A stretch of 64,000 nt of DNA from Bacillota bacterium (lineage in GTDB: Bacteria > Bacillota > Clostridia > DSM-8532), in assembly GCA_023415205.1 (NCBI GenBank), contig JAEZLR010000042.1, positions 35,179 through 99,178 on the forward strand, in the 5' to 3' direction. Under the pieces are notes generated by a model that worked only from the letters and a program-made list of their open reading frames with translations, was not told the DNA's origin and searched no databases. Each line of letters begins with the position of its first letter. Within the stretch, counting starts at the first letter, position 1. Below, piece by piece: positions 25,766 to 34,016 of the stretch. The position numbers and the translations under genes were made by a program.

Positions 25766-26857
25766 ATGATGAAGAATAACAAATGGAAACTTATCCTATC
25801 CTCGGCAATTGTACTGCTTCCTATCGTTATGGGATTGATATTTTGGAATACTCTGCCGGAGCAATTTGCGACACACTGGGGTGCAGATGGGGTGGTAGAT
25901 GGATGGAGCAACAAGGCGTTTACGGTATTTGCTCTGCCCGGCTTTATTTTTGCTATTCATTGGCTCTGTATTTTTGTATCCTGCGCTGATCCCATGAATA
26001 AAAACCAAGGGGGTAAGGCGCTGGGACTGGTTTTGTGGATATGCCCCGCAATCTCAGTTCTTTCAAGTGGGGTGATATATGCTACAGCTCTTGGGATGGA
26101 GAGCCGCATAGAACTGGTGGTGCCTGCCGGCCTGGGCCTATTGTTTGCGATTATTGGTAACTATTTACCCAAGTGCAAGCAGAATTACACCATTGGTATC
26201 AAGCTACCATGGACACTACACAATGAAGAAAATTGGAATAAAACTCATCGGTTTGCAGGGAAAATGTGGGTAATTGGTGGCTTAGTGCTTATGGCGTCAA
26301 TCTTCCTCCCTAAAAGCCTGGTGGTGATTAGAATTCCTCTGGTTATCATACTATTGGCCATTGTCCCCATCATTTATTCCTATGCCTTTTATAGAAATCA
26401 GCTCAAGAATGAAGATTTAAGAACCCCAGATAGCCAACCAATGCATAAGCCAAGTCCACTTTATGTGAAGGTGTCCATAGTCTTTGGTGCTCTCATTCTC
26501 GTTGCCGTAGGTATTCTGCTTTTTACTGGTAATATTGAAATGCAGTATGGGGAAACCTCCTTCACTATCAAAGCAACATACTGGAGCGATTTGGAGGTGG
26601 ATTATGGTGCTATCGAAAGTATTGAGTACCGGCAAGCGTGTGTGGCAGGCTCCAGAACCAATGGCTTTGGAAGCCGCCGGCTTCAGATGGGTGCTTTCAG
26701 AAATGATGAGTTCGGTGCCTACACAAGATATTCCTATACAGACTGCGATTCCTGTGTTGTTCTAAAGGTTAGTGGTAATACACTTGCTGTTAGCGGGATT
26801 GATGAAAAAAGTACAGAGGCGATCTATGATGAGCTTATGGCGAGAATAAAGAAATAA
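25766..26857 (+). CDS. sdpI: SdpI-family immunity/membrane protein with C-terminal PH-like domain
   Basis: A 363-residue membrane protein. The N-terminal DUF1648 signature (PEQFATHWGADGVVDGWSNK) and the SdpI segment (IGIKLPWTLHNEENWNKTHRFAG, near 145-170) identify the family. After about seven helices there is a C-terminal soluble part of about 115 residues with a bacterial-PH-like pattern. In B. subtilis the shorter SdpI gives immunity to the toxin SdpC and captures SdpR. No sdpABC toxin genes are in the window, so this may be orphan immunity or a sensor of others' toxins. Confidence 0.85.
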   Translation: MMKNNKWKLILSSAIVLLPIVMGLIFWNTLPEQFATHWGADGVVDGWSNKAFTVFALPGFIFAIHWLCIFVSCADPMNKNQGGKALGLVLWICPAISVLSSGVIYATALGMESRIELVVPAGLGLLFAIIGNYLPKCKQNYTIGIKLPWTLHNEENWNKTHRFAGKMWVIGGLVLMASIFLPKSLVVIRIPLVIILLAIVPIIYSYAFYRNQLKNEDLRTPDSQPMHKPSPLYVKVSIVFGALILVAVGILLFTGNIEMQYGETSFTIKATYWSDLEVDYGAIESIEYRQACVAGSRTNGFGSRRLQMGAFRNDEFGAYTRYSYTDCDSCVVLKVSGNTLAVSGIDEKSTEAIYDELMARIKK

Positions 26858-26916
26858 AATAGTATGTTAAGTATATCCCTGGTTGTGGCAGTAATATGGA
26901 ATGGGGTATGTGCCTA

Positions 26917-26970
26917 TTGACAAGAATAGACTATTGTAATAGTCTAGATATGGACGACAACAATAGTCTA
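26917..26970 (+). promoter_or_regulatory. Candidate promoter with TAGACTATT/AATAGTCTA operator repeats
   Basis: TTGACA (26917) followed by a perfect inverted repeat, TAGACTATT-GT-AATAGTCTA (26927-26946), and a third half-site AATAGTCTA at 26962-26970, all within 100 bases of the lipoprotein start. It looks like an operator array; the regulator is not in view. Confidence 0.45.
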
Positions 26971-27015
26971 TTATGTTTTTGTTTTGACATAAGTGAATAG
27001 GGAGGCTGAAGGGTT

Positions 27016-27609
27016 ATGAAACGCTTATGTTTATGGGTGATGATATCTATCCTGCTAATAGCTAGTACGGGGTGTGCTAAAGAGAAAACCAACCCAATAC
27101 CCAGCTATACAGCCTATTCCAATTTAAATGAAAGCTATAGCCTGGAGGATGCCAAAAAAGACGGTTGTGTGGTTTTCGAGGATTTACACCTCACCTCAGG
27201 TGAAGAGCATTGGCTCAATTTTTTGGCTGAAACTAAAAAGGGTAAAACAGCCACCATCCGCCTTGCTCAGTATTATACGCTGGAGGCCCAAAAAGAGCAT
27301 GTCTCCCCCGAGCTCTATGAAGAAATCAAAGAGGAGTATCCCAGGCTATTTCTTGTTGATCTTTCCTATGATGGCACGAAATACACCACCTTTTACGTTG
27401 AAGAGGATACGGAATTTAGGAGGGAGTATCTCTATCTCAATCATTATACCGGAGAAGCCAGAAAAGGCGCCGCTTACTCCAGATATGACTGCTATATTCT
27501 TGTTAATGACAAGCTTATTACTTATGAAGACCTCGAAAAAGCTATGGTGAGTAGTCATTCAGACGCATGGATTGATCAAAACCGTATATACATCAACCTC
27601 ATTCAGTAA
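27016..27609 (+). CDS. Lipoprotein of unknown function (DUF4362-like)
   Basis: A 197-residue protein with a lipoprotein signal (ASTGC at about residue 17-21). The mature part starts with a motif SYSLEDAKKDGCVVFEDLHL and continues as a beta-rich single domain, similar in layout to DUF4362 lipoproteins of Bacillota. No catalytic motif is recognisable. ATG start with GGGAGG. It is monocistronic and preceded by the operator-like repeats at 26927-26970. Function unknown; family placement is by resemblance only. Confidence 0.6.
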   Translation: MKRLCLWVMISILLIASTGCAKEKTNPIPSYTAYSNLNESYSLEDAKKDGCVVFEDLHLTSGEEHWLNFLAETKKGKTATIRLAQYYTLEAQKEHVSPELYEEIKEEYPRLFLVDLSYDGTKYTTFYVEEDTEFRREYLYLNHYTGEARKGAAYSRYDCYILVNDKLITYEDLEKAMVSSHSDAWIDQNRIYINLIQ

Positions 27610-27725
27610 TAATACTCAGGCTTTTAAAACCAAAAAAAATCGTTTATAATGAATGAGCGGATGGTTAGTCTTGAGTTAATGCTATTGTTTTCGGTTTCTA
27701 ATGGAACTCTAATTCATCTAACAGG

Positions 27726-27793
27726 AGCACCTAATCATTCAAGCTTACAATAGGGAATGTAAGCTTGATGAAACGATATTAATCGGAGGTGCT
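27726..27793 (+). promoter_or_regulatory. Leader structure that can mask the ribosome site of the DUF4342 gene
   Basis: AGCACCT (27726-27732) is the exact complement of AGGTGCT (27787-27793), which overlaps the GGAGGTG ribosome site. Nested inside is a perfect 11-bp hairpin, TCAAGCTTACA (27739) to 27768. Together they form a two-tier stem that would close off translation start at 27802. Confidence 0.5.
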
Positions 27794-27801
27794 TTTACAG
27801 T

Positions 27802-28311
27802 ATGAACATTCAAATGATTGATGAATTTAGAAGAAGAACTAATGCCAGTTATGATGAGGCAAAGTATTACCTGGACAGATGTAATGGGGATTTACTTGAG
27901 GCCATTATTGCTTTTGAAAAAGAGCGTACCGGTTACCAGACCTATACTTGCAGGGATAAGAAAAATGATTATGGAAAAAGCTACCAGGATAACTACCAAA
28001 ACGGTTATCAGAGCTATGGAGCTCCACATTCCCGTTCGGGGAACCTGGGTAGGGGTATTATGAGGGTTCTACAAAGACTGATTGACATAAAGCTTGTTAT
28101 TACCGATAAATCCCTTAGAACCTTTAATATTCCGTTGCTTGTACCTGTAGTTTTATTCCCTGTATGGCATATTATCATTGTAATGGCCATTGTAATGATG
28201 ATCATGGGCTTCAGGTTTTCTTTTCAAGAAATACCGGATACAAATGTAAATGTGGAATCCTTTGTTGGCAAAATGAAGGATAAGGTTAAAGAGAATACCA
28301 GAAGCTTCTAA
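27802..28311 (+). CDS. DUF4342 protein (UBA-like domain plus membrane helix), copy 1
   Basis: A 169-residue protein. Residues 1-42 form a UBA/EF-Ts-like three-helix motif (IDEFRRRTNASYDEAKYYLDRCNGDLLEAI). A Tyr/Gly/Asn-rich linker follows, then at about 95-140 a DUF4342 part with two beta strands (LVITDKSLRTFNIPLLVPV) and one or two membrane helices. Function of the family is unknown. The next gene is a paralogue with the same layout, 27 bases further on. Confidence 0.75.
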   Translation: MNIQMIDEFRRRTNASYDEAKYYLDRCNGDLLEAIIAFEKERTGYQTYTCRDKKNDYGKSYQDNYQNGYQSYGAPHSRSGNLGRGIMRVLQRLIDIKLVITDKSLRTFNIPLLVPVVLFPVWHIIIVMAIVMMIMGFRFSFQEIPDTNVNVESFVGKMKDKVKENTRSF

Positions 28312-28338
28312 GGATTCCAAAGGACGGAGGTGTCAACC

Positions 28339-28938
28339 ATGGTAACAATAGAGCAGATTGATGAATTCAGGAAACGCACCCATTCCAGCTATGAGGACGC
28401 CAAGTTTTTTCTGGAGCGAAACAATGGTGATGTTCTGGATGCCATTATTGATTTTGAGCGTGCCAAATCAGGAAAATACCAGAGCTGTAATCGTGGGAAG
28501 AATCATGAAGATACCGGAAAGCGTTTTGCGGAGGTACTGCAAAAGGGATTTGATACCCGTATAATCGTTGAGGATAAGAATTCCACCCTCTTTACCATTC
28601 CGGTCATCCTCTTGGTTCTCTTCATCCCCATGTGGGTGATCATCGCACTGTTTTTCCTGTTCCTGGTGATGCTAGGCTATAAATTCAGTATTAGGGATGT
28701 TAAAAGTCAGAATATTAATGTGGATTCCTTCTTCCATAATATCAATGAGAAAATGAAGGATACCTCCAGCACAAAAAAGCCTCCTCACACTCCAAATCAA
28801 GGCTCTGCTCAACCCCAGAGCAGTAAGCCACAGGTTCCGGTGGTCTCAACGATGACGCCGCCTGCTACAAGTGAGGCTAAAAAGCCTGGCGAGGAACCGA
28901 ACAAGGATGAGGGCTACAAGGAATATACCATTGAATGA
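28339..28938 (+). CDS. DUF4342 protein, copy 2
   Basis: A 199-residue paralogue of the preceding gene: UBA-like start (IDEFRKRTHSSYEDAKFFLERNNGDVLDAII), a shorter linker, IIVEDKNSTLFTIPVILLVL and membrane helices near 80-115, then a Ser/Pro/Lys-rich tail of about 50 residues absent from copy 1. ATG at 28339 has GGAGG nine bases before; a GTG at 28330 overlaps the site. The two likely act together at the membrane. Function unknown. Confidence 0.75.
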   Translation: MVTIEQIDEFRKRTHSSYEDAKFFLERNNGDVLDAIIDFERAKSGKYQSCNRGKNHEDTGKRFAEVLQKGFDTRIIVEDKNSTLFTIPVILLVLFIPMWVIIALFFLFLVMLGYKFSIRDVKSQNINVDSFFHNINEKMKDTSSTKKPPHTPNQGSAQPQSSKPQVPVVSTMTPPATSEAKKPGEEPNKDEGYKEYTIE

Positions 28939-28952
28939 GCGGGATTTAAATT

Positions 28953-28980
28953 GGGGGACTTTATGTACCCCCTGTTTCAT
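28953..28980 (+). terminator. Weak terminator-like hairpin
   Basis: GGGGG / CCCCC with a 10-base loop, followed by TGTTTCATTT. Confidence 0.4.
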
Positions 28981-29029
28981 TTAAAGTGTTAGAAAGCTTG
29001 GTGCCTGGTGCATTTTTGGAGGTTTGGAA

Positions 29030-29719
29030 ATGGCTGAACGCATATTGGTTGTTGAAGACGAAAGCAAAATAGCCAGATTTTTGGAGCTTGAGCTAAAGCA
29101 TGAGGGATATGAGGTGGAAATTGCCTCCGATGGGCGGAGCGGCCTGGAACGCGTGCAAAAGGGGGATATACACCTTTTGGTGCTGGATCTTATGCTTCCT
29201 CTTATGAGCGGCATTGAGGTTTGCCGGAGGGTCAGGAAGTTTTCGGACATGCCCATCATCATGCTAACCGCCAAGGACGATATTTCCGACAAGGTAACGG
29301 GTCTGGACAGCGGGGCTGATGATTACGTCACCAAACCCTTTGCCATTGAGGAGCTTCTAGCTCGGATCCGTGTTGCACTAAAAAGGAAATCAATTGCAAA
29401 GAAAGACGCCTCCGACGAACAAATTGTTGTGGGTAAGCTCGTGCTTTCTAAGATGCAGCATAAGGTGACCTATGATGGGGAGGAAATACTGCTCTCTAAG
29501 AAAGAGTATGACCTCCTGCTTTACCTTATGGAGAACAAAGGCATCGTTTTGGACCGAGAAAAGCTCATTGAAAATGTATGGGGCTATGATTTTATCGGTG
29601 ATACCAATGTGACTGATGTCTACATACGTTATCTGAGAAGTAAGATTGATCAGCATTATGGTGTTAACTATATAAAAACCATCCGTGGAGTGGGGTATAT
29701 CTTTGAAAACCAAGGGTAA
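29030..29719 (+). CDS. OmpR-family response regulator
   Basis: A 229-residue regulator. The receiver domain (ILVVEDESKIARFLE) has the phospho-acceptor Asp in LVLDLMLP near residue 52, and TKPF near 100. A winged-helix DNA-binding domain from about 130 contains LSKKEYDLLLYLMENKG and VTDVYIRYLRSKID. Closest in style to ArlR/CssR-type regulators. ATG at 29030 with TTGGAGG. Overlaps the kinase gene by 17 bases. Target genes unknown. Confidence 0.93.
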   Translation: MAERILVVEDESKIARFLELELKHEGYEVEIASDGRSGLERVQKGDIHLLVLDLMLPLMSGIEVCRRVRKFSDMPIIMLTAKDDISDKVTGLDSGADDYVTKPFAIEELLARIRVALKRKSIAKKDASDEQIVVGKLVLSKMQHKVTYDGEEILLSKKEYDLLLYLMENKGIVLDREKLIENVWGYDFIGDTNVTDVYIRYLRSKIDQHYGVNYIKTIRGVGYIFENQG

Positions 29720-31265
29720 AGAAGATATTCTGATAGTCAGAAGAAAAACAAAATCACAAAGCGAAACGGCTAAAGCCAGAACGTCCACCATCGGGAAAAC
29801 AGATACAAAGACCTCAGCTTCAAAAGAAAGCGCCATGAGCACAAAAAGGCCCACTCCTCAAGAGCAGGCTACCGCCAAGGAAGCGCCTTCTGTAAAAAAA
29901 AATGAGGTTCCGCGTCATTCCTCGCTGGTTTCACGTATTACCGCTTTTTATACTAACATGTTTGCCACTTGGCTTTCCATCTCCCTGGCTGTGGTTTTTA
30001 TTTTGGTTATTGTCTTTAATGTTCTGTTTATGGTTTATGATAACAAACCGGCCTTGGAGGAGATTGGTCAGCCTGTGGATACCATAGGCTTCATAGATAA
30101 AGTCAATGCGCTTCAAGGGGCGCGCATGGTTTTAATGAATGAAAAGGGTGAAATGATTGCTTCTTCCTTTAAGGAGGTTACATCAGCCCCTTCTACCGGA
30201 CTGGCCGGCATCTCTCTTTTAAGTAATAAGGTCTTCCTTACCCATGGCAAACACTATACCATTGATATGGCCAATCTTACGTTGGTAATTTACTATGATA
30301 TTTCCCTTATCCTCCTAGAGATTTTGGTGATTGGTGCCGCAGCCATCCTCCTCTTTCTCGTCACCATCCTCACCATATATGTACGGGGGAATTACCTGAC
30401 CCGTAAGGCCTTCGGGGTACTGGATGAGCTAATTTTTAAGGCCAGCAATATTTCTTCTCAAAACCTTAACCTGCGGCTGAATGTCAGTAACTCCACCGAT
30501 GAGCTGATAGAATTTGCCGTCACCTTTAACAGGATGATGGATCGCATAGAGAAAGCCTATGAGAAGCAAAATCAATTTGTTTCGGATGCCTCCCATGAGC
30601 TGCGCACCCCCATTGCCGTTATCCAGGGCTACGCAAGGATGCTGGAGCGCTGGGGCAAGGATGACAAGGAGATTTTACAGGAATCCATAGGGGCCATCAA
30701 CAAAGAATCAAAGAATATGCAGGATCTTGTAGACAAACTTCTGTTTATAGCGCGAAACGATAAGGATACCCTGGTTCTTGTCAAGAATCATTTCGATATG
30801 AGTGAGCTCATTCTGGAGCTGGCGAGAGATACCCGTATGCTGGAAACCCATCACGAGATCAGGAGCTTTGTCCAGCCCGATGTGAAGGTTTTTGGAGATA
30901 GGGACAGAATCAAACAGGCTTTGAGGATATTTGTGGACAACGCCTTGAAATATACCGAACCCAATGGTACCATTACCCTTCGTCTGGACGTTGAGGGTGA
31001 CCAGGCGATAGCGGTTGTCAAGGATACAGGTATGGGGATTCCTGAAAAGGATCTTTCCAATATTTTTGACCGATTCTACCGTGTGGATACGGCAAGGGAA
31101 CGCAACAAGGGCGGTCACGGCCTTGGCCTTTCAATTGCCCGTATTATCATTCTTCGGCACGGAGGGCGCATTAGGGTGGCCAGCAAGATTGGAGAGGGTA
31201 CCCGATTCAGCATCTATCTGCCCATGGAAAAACCCTTGGAAAATATGGATGAAATCAAAGAGTGA
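29703..31265 (+). CDS. Sensor histidine kinase, partner of the OmpR-type regulator
   Basis: A 520-residue kinase. An unusual hydrophilic Lys/Ser/Thr-rich stretch of about 80 residues comes before the first membrane helix (about 85-112); a short outside loop, a second helix (about 198-225), HAMP, HisKA with SHELRTP near 298, and HATPase with DNALKY near 412, DTGMGIPE and GHGLGLSI follow. ArlS-like layout. The TTG at 29703 is preferred; a GTG at 29685 is possible. The cytosolic extension is the odd part and could be a docking or sensing segment. Confidence 0.9.
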   Translation: MKTKGKEDILIVRRKTKSQSETAKARTSTIGKTDTKTSASKESAMSTKRPTPQEQATAKEAPSVKKNEVPRHSSLVSRITAFYTNMFATWLSISLAVVFILVIVFNVLFMVYDNKPALEEIGQPVDTIGFIDKVNALQGARMVLMNEKGEMIASSFKEVTSAPSTGLAGISLLSNKVFLTHGKHYTIDMANLTLVIYYDISLILLEILVIGAAAILLFLVTILTIYVRGNYLTRKAFGVLDELIFKASNISSQNLNLRLNVSNSTDELIEFAVTFNRMMDRIEKAYEKQNQFVSDASHELRTPIAVIQGYARMLERWGKDDKEILQESIGAINKESKNMQDLVDKLLFIARNDKDTLVLVKNHFDMSELILELARDTRMLETHHEIRSFVQPDVKVFGDRDRIKQALRIFVDNALKYTEPNGTITLRLDVEGDQAIAVVKDTGMGIPEKDLSNIFDRFYRVDTARERNKGGHGLGLSIARIIILRHGGRIRVASKIGEGTRFSIYLPMEKPLENMDEIKE

Positions 31266-31289
31266 TCCATCGAATAGCGTTCCATTTAA

Positions 31290-31316
31290 GGAAGCCGTCA
31301 AGGCTTCCTTTTTTAT
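31290..31316 (+). terminator. Intrinsic terminator of the two-component operon
   Basis: GGAAGCC / GGCTTCC with a 5-base loop and six T. Confidence 0.85.
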
Positions 31317-31445
31317 TGGTCATATACCTGAAGGTTCATAATTTACATAATAATAACAAATTTATGACAAGTACATATCAATTTAAGGTGAGAGTAGAAA
31401 ATATGATAAAATTGTAAATAAAAAGTAAAAAATGGACGTAATCAA

Positions 31446-32960
31446 ATGATGGGACTTGTTTCCGGTACTCGAACCTTCTTTGCTCGGTTTGTAACCATTC
31501 TTGCCTCGCTATTCATGAGCCTTGCCTTCTATTCCTTTCTAGCCCAACCGGATAACAGAAAGGATTTCGCACTATTAAACCAGCATTATGAGCTGTGGCT
31601 GCTGCTTCTTATTTTTTCGGCCATGCTTGCCTGTGCTGTTTTGTGGTTAATATGTGGACGGGTTCAGCTTAATTCAAGGCTTTGCTTGATTGTCATACTG
31701 GTTATGGCTGTTTTGCTCAGGCTCTTATGGATCTGTCTTTATGATGTAAGGCCTCAGAATGATTTTAGATTCTATTATGAACACGCCCAGCGCTTCGTAA
31801 ATGGTGATTTTTCCGGGAGGGGGTATATTTCTCTATTTCCCCATACCTTTGGCTATACATCTTTTTTAAGCCTTCTCTTCGGGATCTTCGGCACAGCGGT
31901 GGAGATGGCCCAATTTGCCAACATCGCAATAAGCTGCGGGGTGATCACCCTTGTGTTTGTTCTGGGAAAGATACTGTACGACGATAGGGCGGGGCTTATA
32001 GCGGCTGTTATATGGGCCTTCTGGCCGTCACAGATCTTTTATACCGAATTAGTGTCCACTGAAATATTATTTACTTTTATGATGCTGTTCTGCATCACCT
32101 TATTCTTAAAGCTTCCGGCAGGGAATAAATCCGTTGCGGCCTCGGTTCTTTTGGGCTTGTGCTGCGCTATGACCAACGGGATACGTCCCTTTGGGCCCAT
32201 ACTTATTATCGCCTTTACCTTGGCCTTCATATATCAACCCTTCCGCAGCCGGATGGAAAAGACAGGGGTGAAGCCGTCATCGGTCATACTCCCTTTGTGC
32301 ACCTTCCTTTTGGCCTATCTAGTTTTCTCCAACGTCTGGAGTCTCGTTCTATCCCATGTCATTGATAAGCCAGTAGCCCGCTCGCCTGTGGGTTTCAATC
32401 TGCTTGTGGGCAGCAATCTGAAATACGAAGGAAGATGGAATCAGGAGGATTCGGAGCACATGAACAAACTCCTTGGCCCTGCTGAATTTAATGCTCAGGA
32501 GGTTCATGACCAATTGGCTCAAGATAGCCTTGAGAGGATTAAAGCACAGGGAGGTAAAAACCTTGGACTCGTTATCAAGAAGTTCTCAATCATGTGGTCA
32601 AGCGACGATGATATTCTCACTTATATCAAGGCAGGCCTGAATCCGGTATCCCCTGGGTCAGGCTCCTTCCACGGGGTAAGAAGGTACCTTAAATTGGCTT
32701 GTAACCTTTACTATGCTGTGGTTGTTCTTTTGTGCGGTGTCTTTTTCTTTTGGTCATTCAGAAAAGGTATCAATACCGGGCAAATGGTCATGCTTCTCAT
32801 TATCCTGGGGGTGGCCATGATTCACCTGGTGGTGGAGGTTCATGGAAGATATCATTTTTCCATGATGCCGTTGTTTGCATTATTAGCCGGACAGGGCCTC
32901 TGCAAGTGCTTTATTCATTTAAATGCCAGAGCCACCCAGAAGGGTTCATTTCCGCATTGA
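31446..32960 (+). CDS. Multi-pass membrane glycosyltransferase-like protein (GT39/ArnT class)
   Basis: A 504-residue protein with about 11-12 membrane helices. The first long loop contains DVRPQNDFRFYYEHAQRF near 99-116, in the position of the catalytic Asp loop of GT-C enzymes, and further helices include AAVIWAFWPSQIFYTEL, typical of dolichyl-phosphate-mannose-type transferases. It probably moves a sugar from a polyprenyl-phosphate donor to a cell-envelope acceptor. Monocistronic, downstream of a terminator. Donor and acceptor unknown. Confidence 0.75.
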   Translation: MMGLVSGTRTFFARFVTILASLFMSLAFYSFLAQPDNRKDFALLNQHYELWLLLLIFSAMLACAVLWLICGRVQLNSRLCLIVILVMAVLLRLLWICLYDVRPQNDFRFYYEHAQRFVNGDFSGRGYISLFPHTFGYTSFLSLLFGIFGTAVEMAQFANIAISCGVITLVFVLGKILYDDRAGLIAAVIWAFWPSQIFYTELVSTEILFTFMMLFCITLFLKLPAGNKSVAASVLLGLCCAMTNGIRPFGPILIIAFTLAFIYQPFRSRMEKTGVKPSSVILPLCTFLLAYLVFSNVWSLVLSHVIDKPVARSPVGFNLLVGSNLKYEGRWNQEDSEHMNKLLGPAEFNAQEVHDQLAQDSLERIKAQGGKNLGLVIKKFSIMWSSDDDILTYIKAGLNPVSPGSGSFHGVRRYLKLACNLYYAVVVLLCGVFFFWSFRKGINTGQMVMLLIILGVAMIHLVVEVHGRYHFSMMPLFALLAGQGLCKCFIHLNARATQKGSFPH

Positions 32961-33071
32961 ATTGAAATGGCAAGGGAATAATGGTAAGATAATGTTATTC
33001 CGCTTAGAAGACAAGTAGAGTGTTCTACTGTGCCTCTCTTGAGAAAATCACATAATTTAGGAGATATGTTA

Positions 33072-33989
33072 ATGAAAAATCCATTAGGTTCTTTGATGCG
33101 TTATATCCTGCCTTTTGGGCTCGCTTACCTAGCCTATACCTTTTTTGGGCCCCTTGGAGCCCTCGCGGTTGTTGCAGTCATCCTTCTGGCAGGCTTTTTC
33201 CTTAACAGAGGTATGGTTTACCAAAACCAAGCCAGCAAGAAATATCACAAGGGCGATTTTGACGGGGCTCTAAATGATCTGAAATCGGCTGTTAACCACG
33301 ATCCCAAGAATGCTAAAATTCGAAGCACTTACGCCTTTTTGCTTTTGAAGTTGGGTAATCCCGAAGAGGCTGCGATTCAAATTGATGAGGCCCTCAAGGG
33401 TGCTTTGGAAGCTGATAAAAATGCCATGCGCGTGACCAAAAGCTTGATTTTATGGAAGCAGGGAAAGCTGGATGAGGCCATTGAAGAGCTTACAGAGCTT
33501 ATAAAGACCTATGAGACAACCAATGTATATGCCACGCTGGGCTTTCTTCTGATTGAAAAGGGCGACCTGGATAAAGCTCTTGAGTTTAATCTTTTGGCCA
33601 AGGAATTCAATAGCAGCAGTCCCATCATCATGGATAATCTAGGCTGTGCCTATCTCCTTTTGGGAGAGGATGAAAAGGCTCTTGAAGTCTATCAGGAGGT
33701 TATGAAAAACAAGCCCAATTTCCCTGAGGCCTTCTATAACTATGCCCGGGTTCTAGAGAGAATGGGGGATCTAGAAAAAGCCCTGTATATGGTACGCCAT
33801 GCCCTTACCCTGCGCTTCTGGAATACAAGTACCGTTTCCAAGGATGAGGTTGAGGCCTATCTCAGGACTTTAGAGGTCAAGGATCAGGAAATACAAGCAG
33901 AGCTATCTGAAAAGAAACGACAGGCCAAGGAGGCCGCCGCAGCCCAGGAGGCTGAGGTGGAAGGTTCGGACAATACACAGGATAAATAA
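33072..33989 (+). CDS. Membrane-anchored TPR-repeat protein
   Basis: A 305-residue protein with two N-terminal hydrophobic segments (about 10-50), then roughly six tetratricopeptide repeats between 55 and 260 (for example KGDFDGALNDLKSAVNHDPK, KGDLDKALEFNLLAKEF, GEDEKALEVYQEVMKNKPN) and an Ala/Glu-rich charged tail. TPRs serve as protein-binding scaffolds; partner unknown. ATG at 33072 is seven to eight bases after TTAGGAGA. Followed by the PLP enzyme after 27 bases, probably the same operon. Confidence 0.82.
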   Translation: MKNPLGSLMRYILPFGLAYLAYTFFGPLGALAVVAVILLAGFFLNRGMVYQNQASKKYHKGDFDGALNDLKSAVNHDPKNAKIRSTYAFLLLKLGNPEEAAIQIDEALKGALEADKNAMRVTKSLILWKQGKLDEAIEELTELIKTYETTNVYATLGFLLIEKGDLDKALEFNLLAKEFNSSSPIIMDNLGCAYLLLGEDEKALEVYQEVMKNKPNFPEAFYNYARVLERMGDLEKALYMVRHALTLRFWNTSTVSKDEVEAYLRTLEVKDQEIQAELSEKKRQAKEAAAAQEAEVEGSDNTQDK

Positions 33990-34016
33990 GATACTGAGGT
34001 ACTTAAAGAGGTCATA

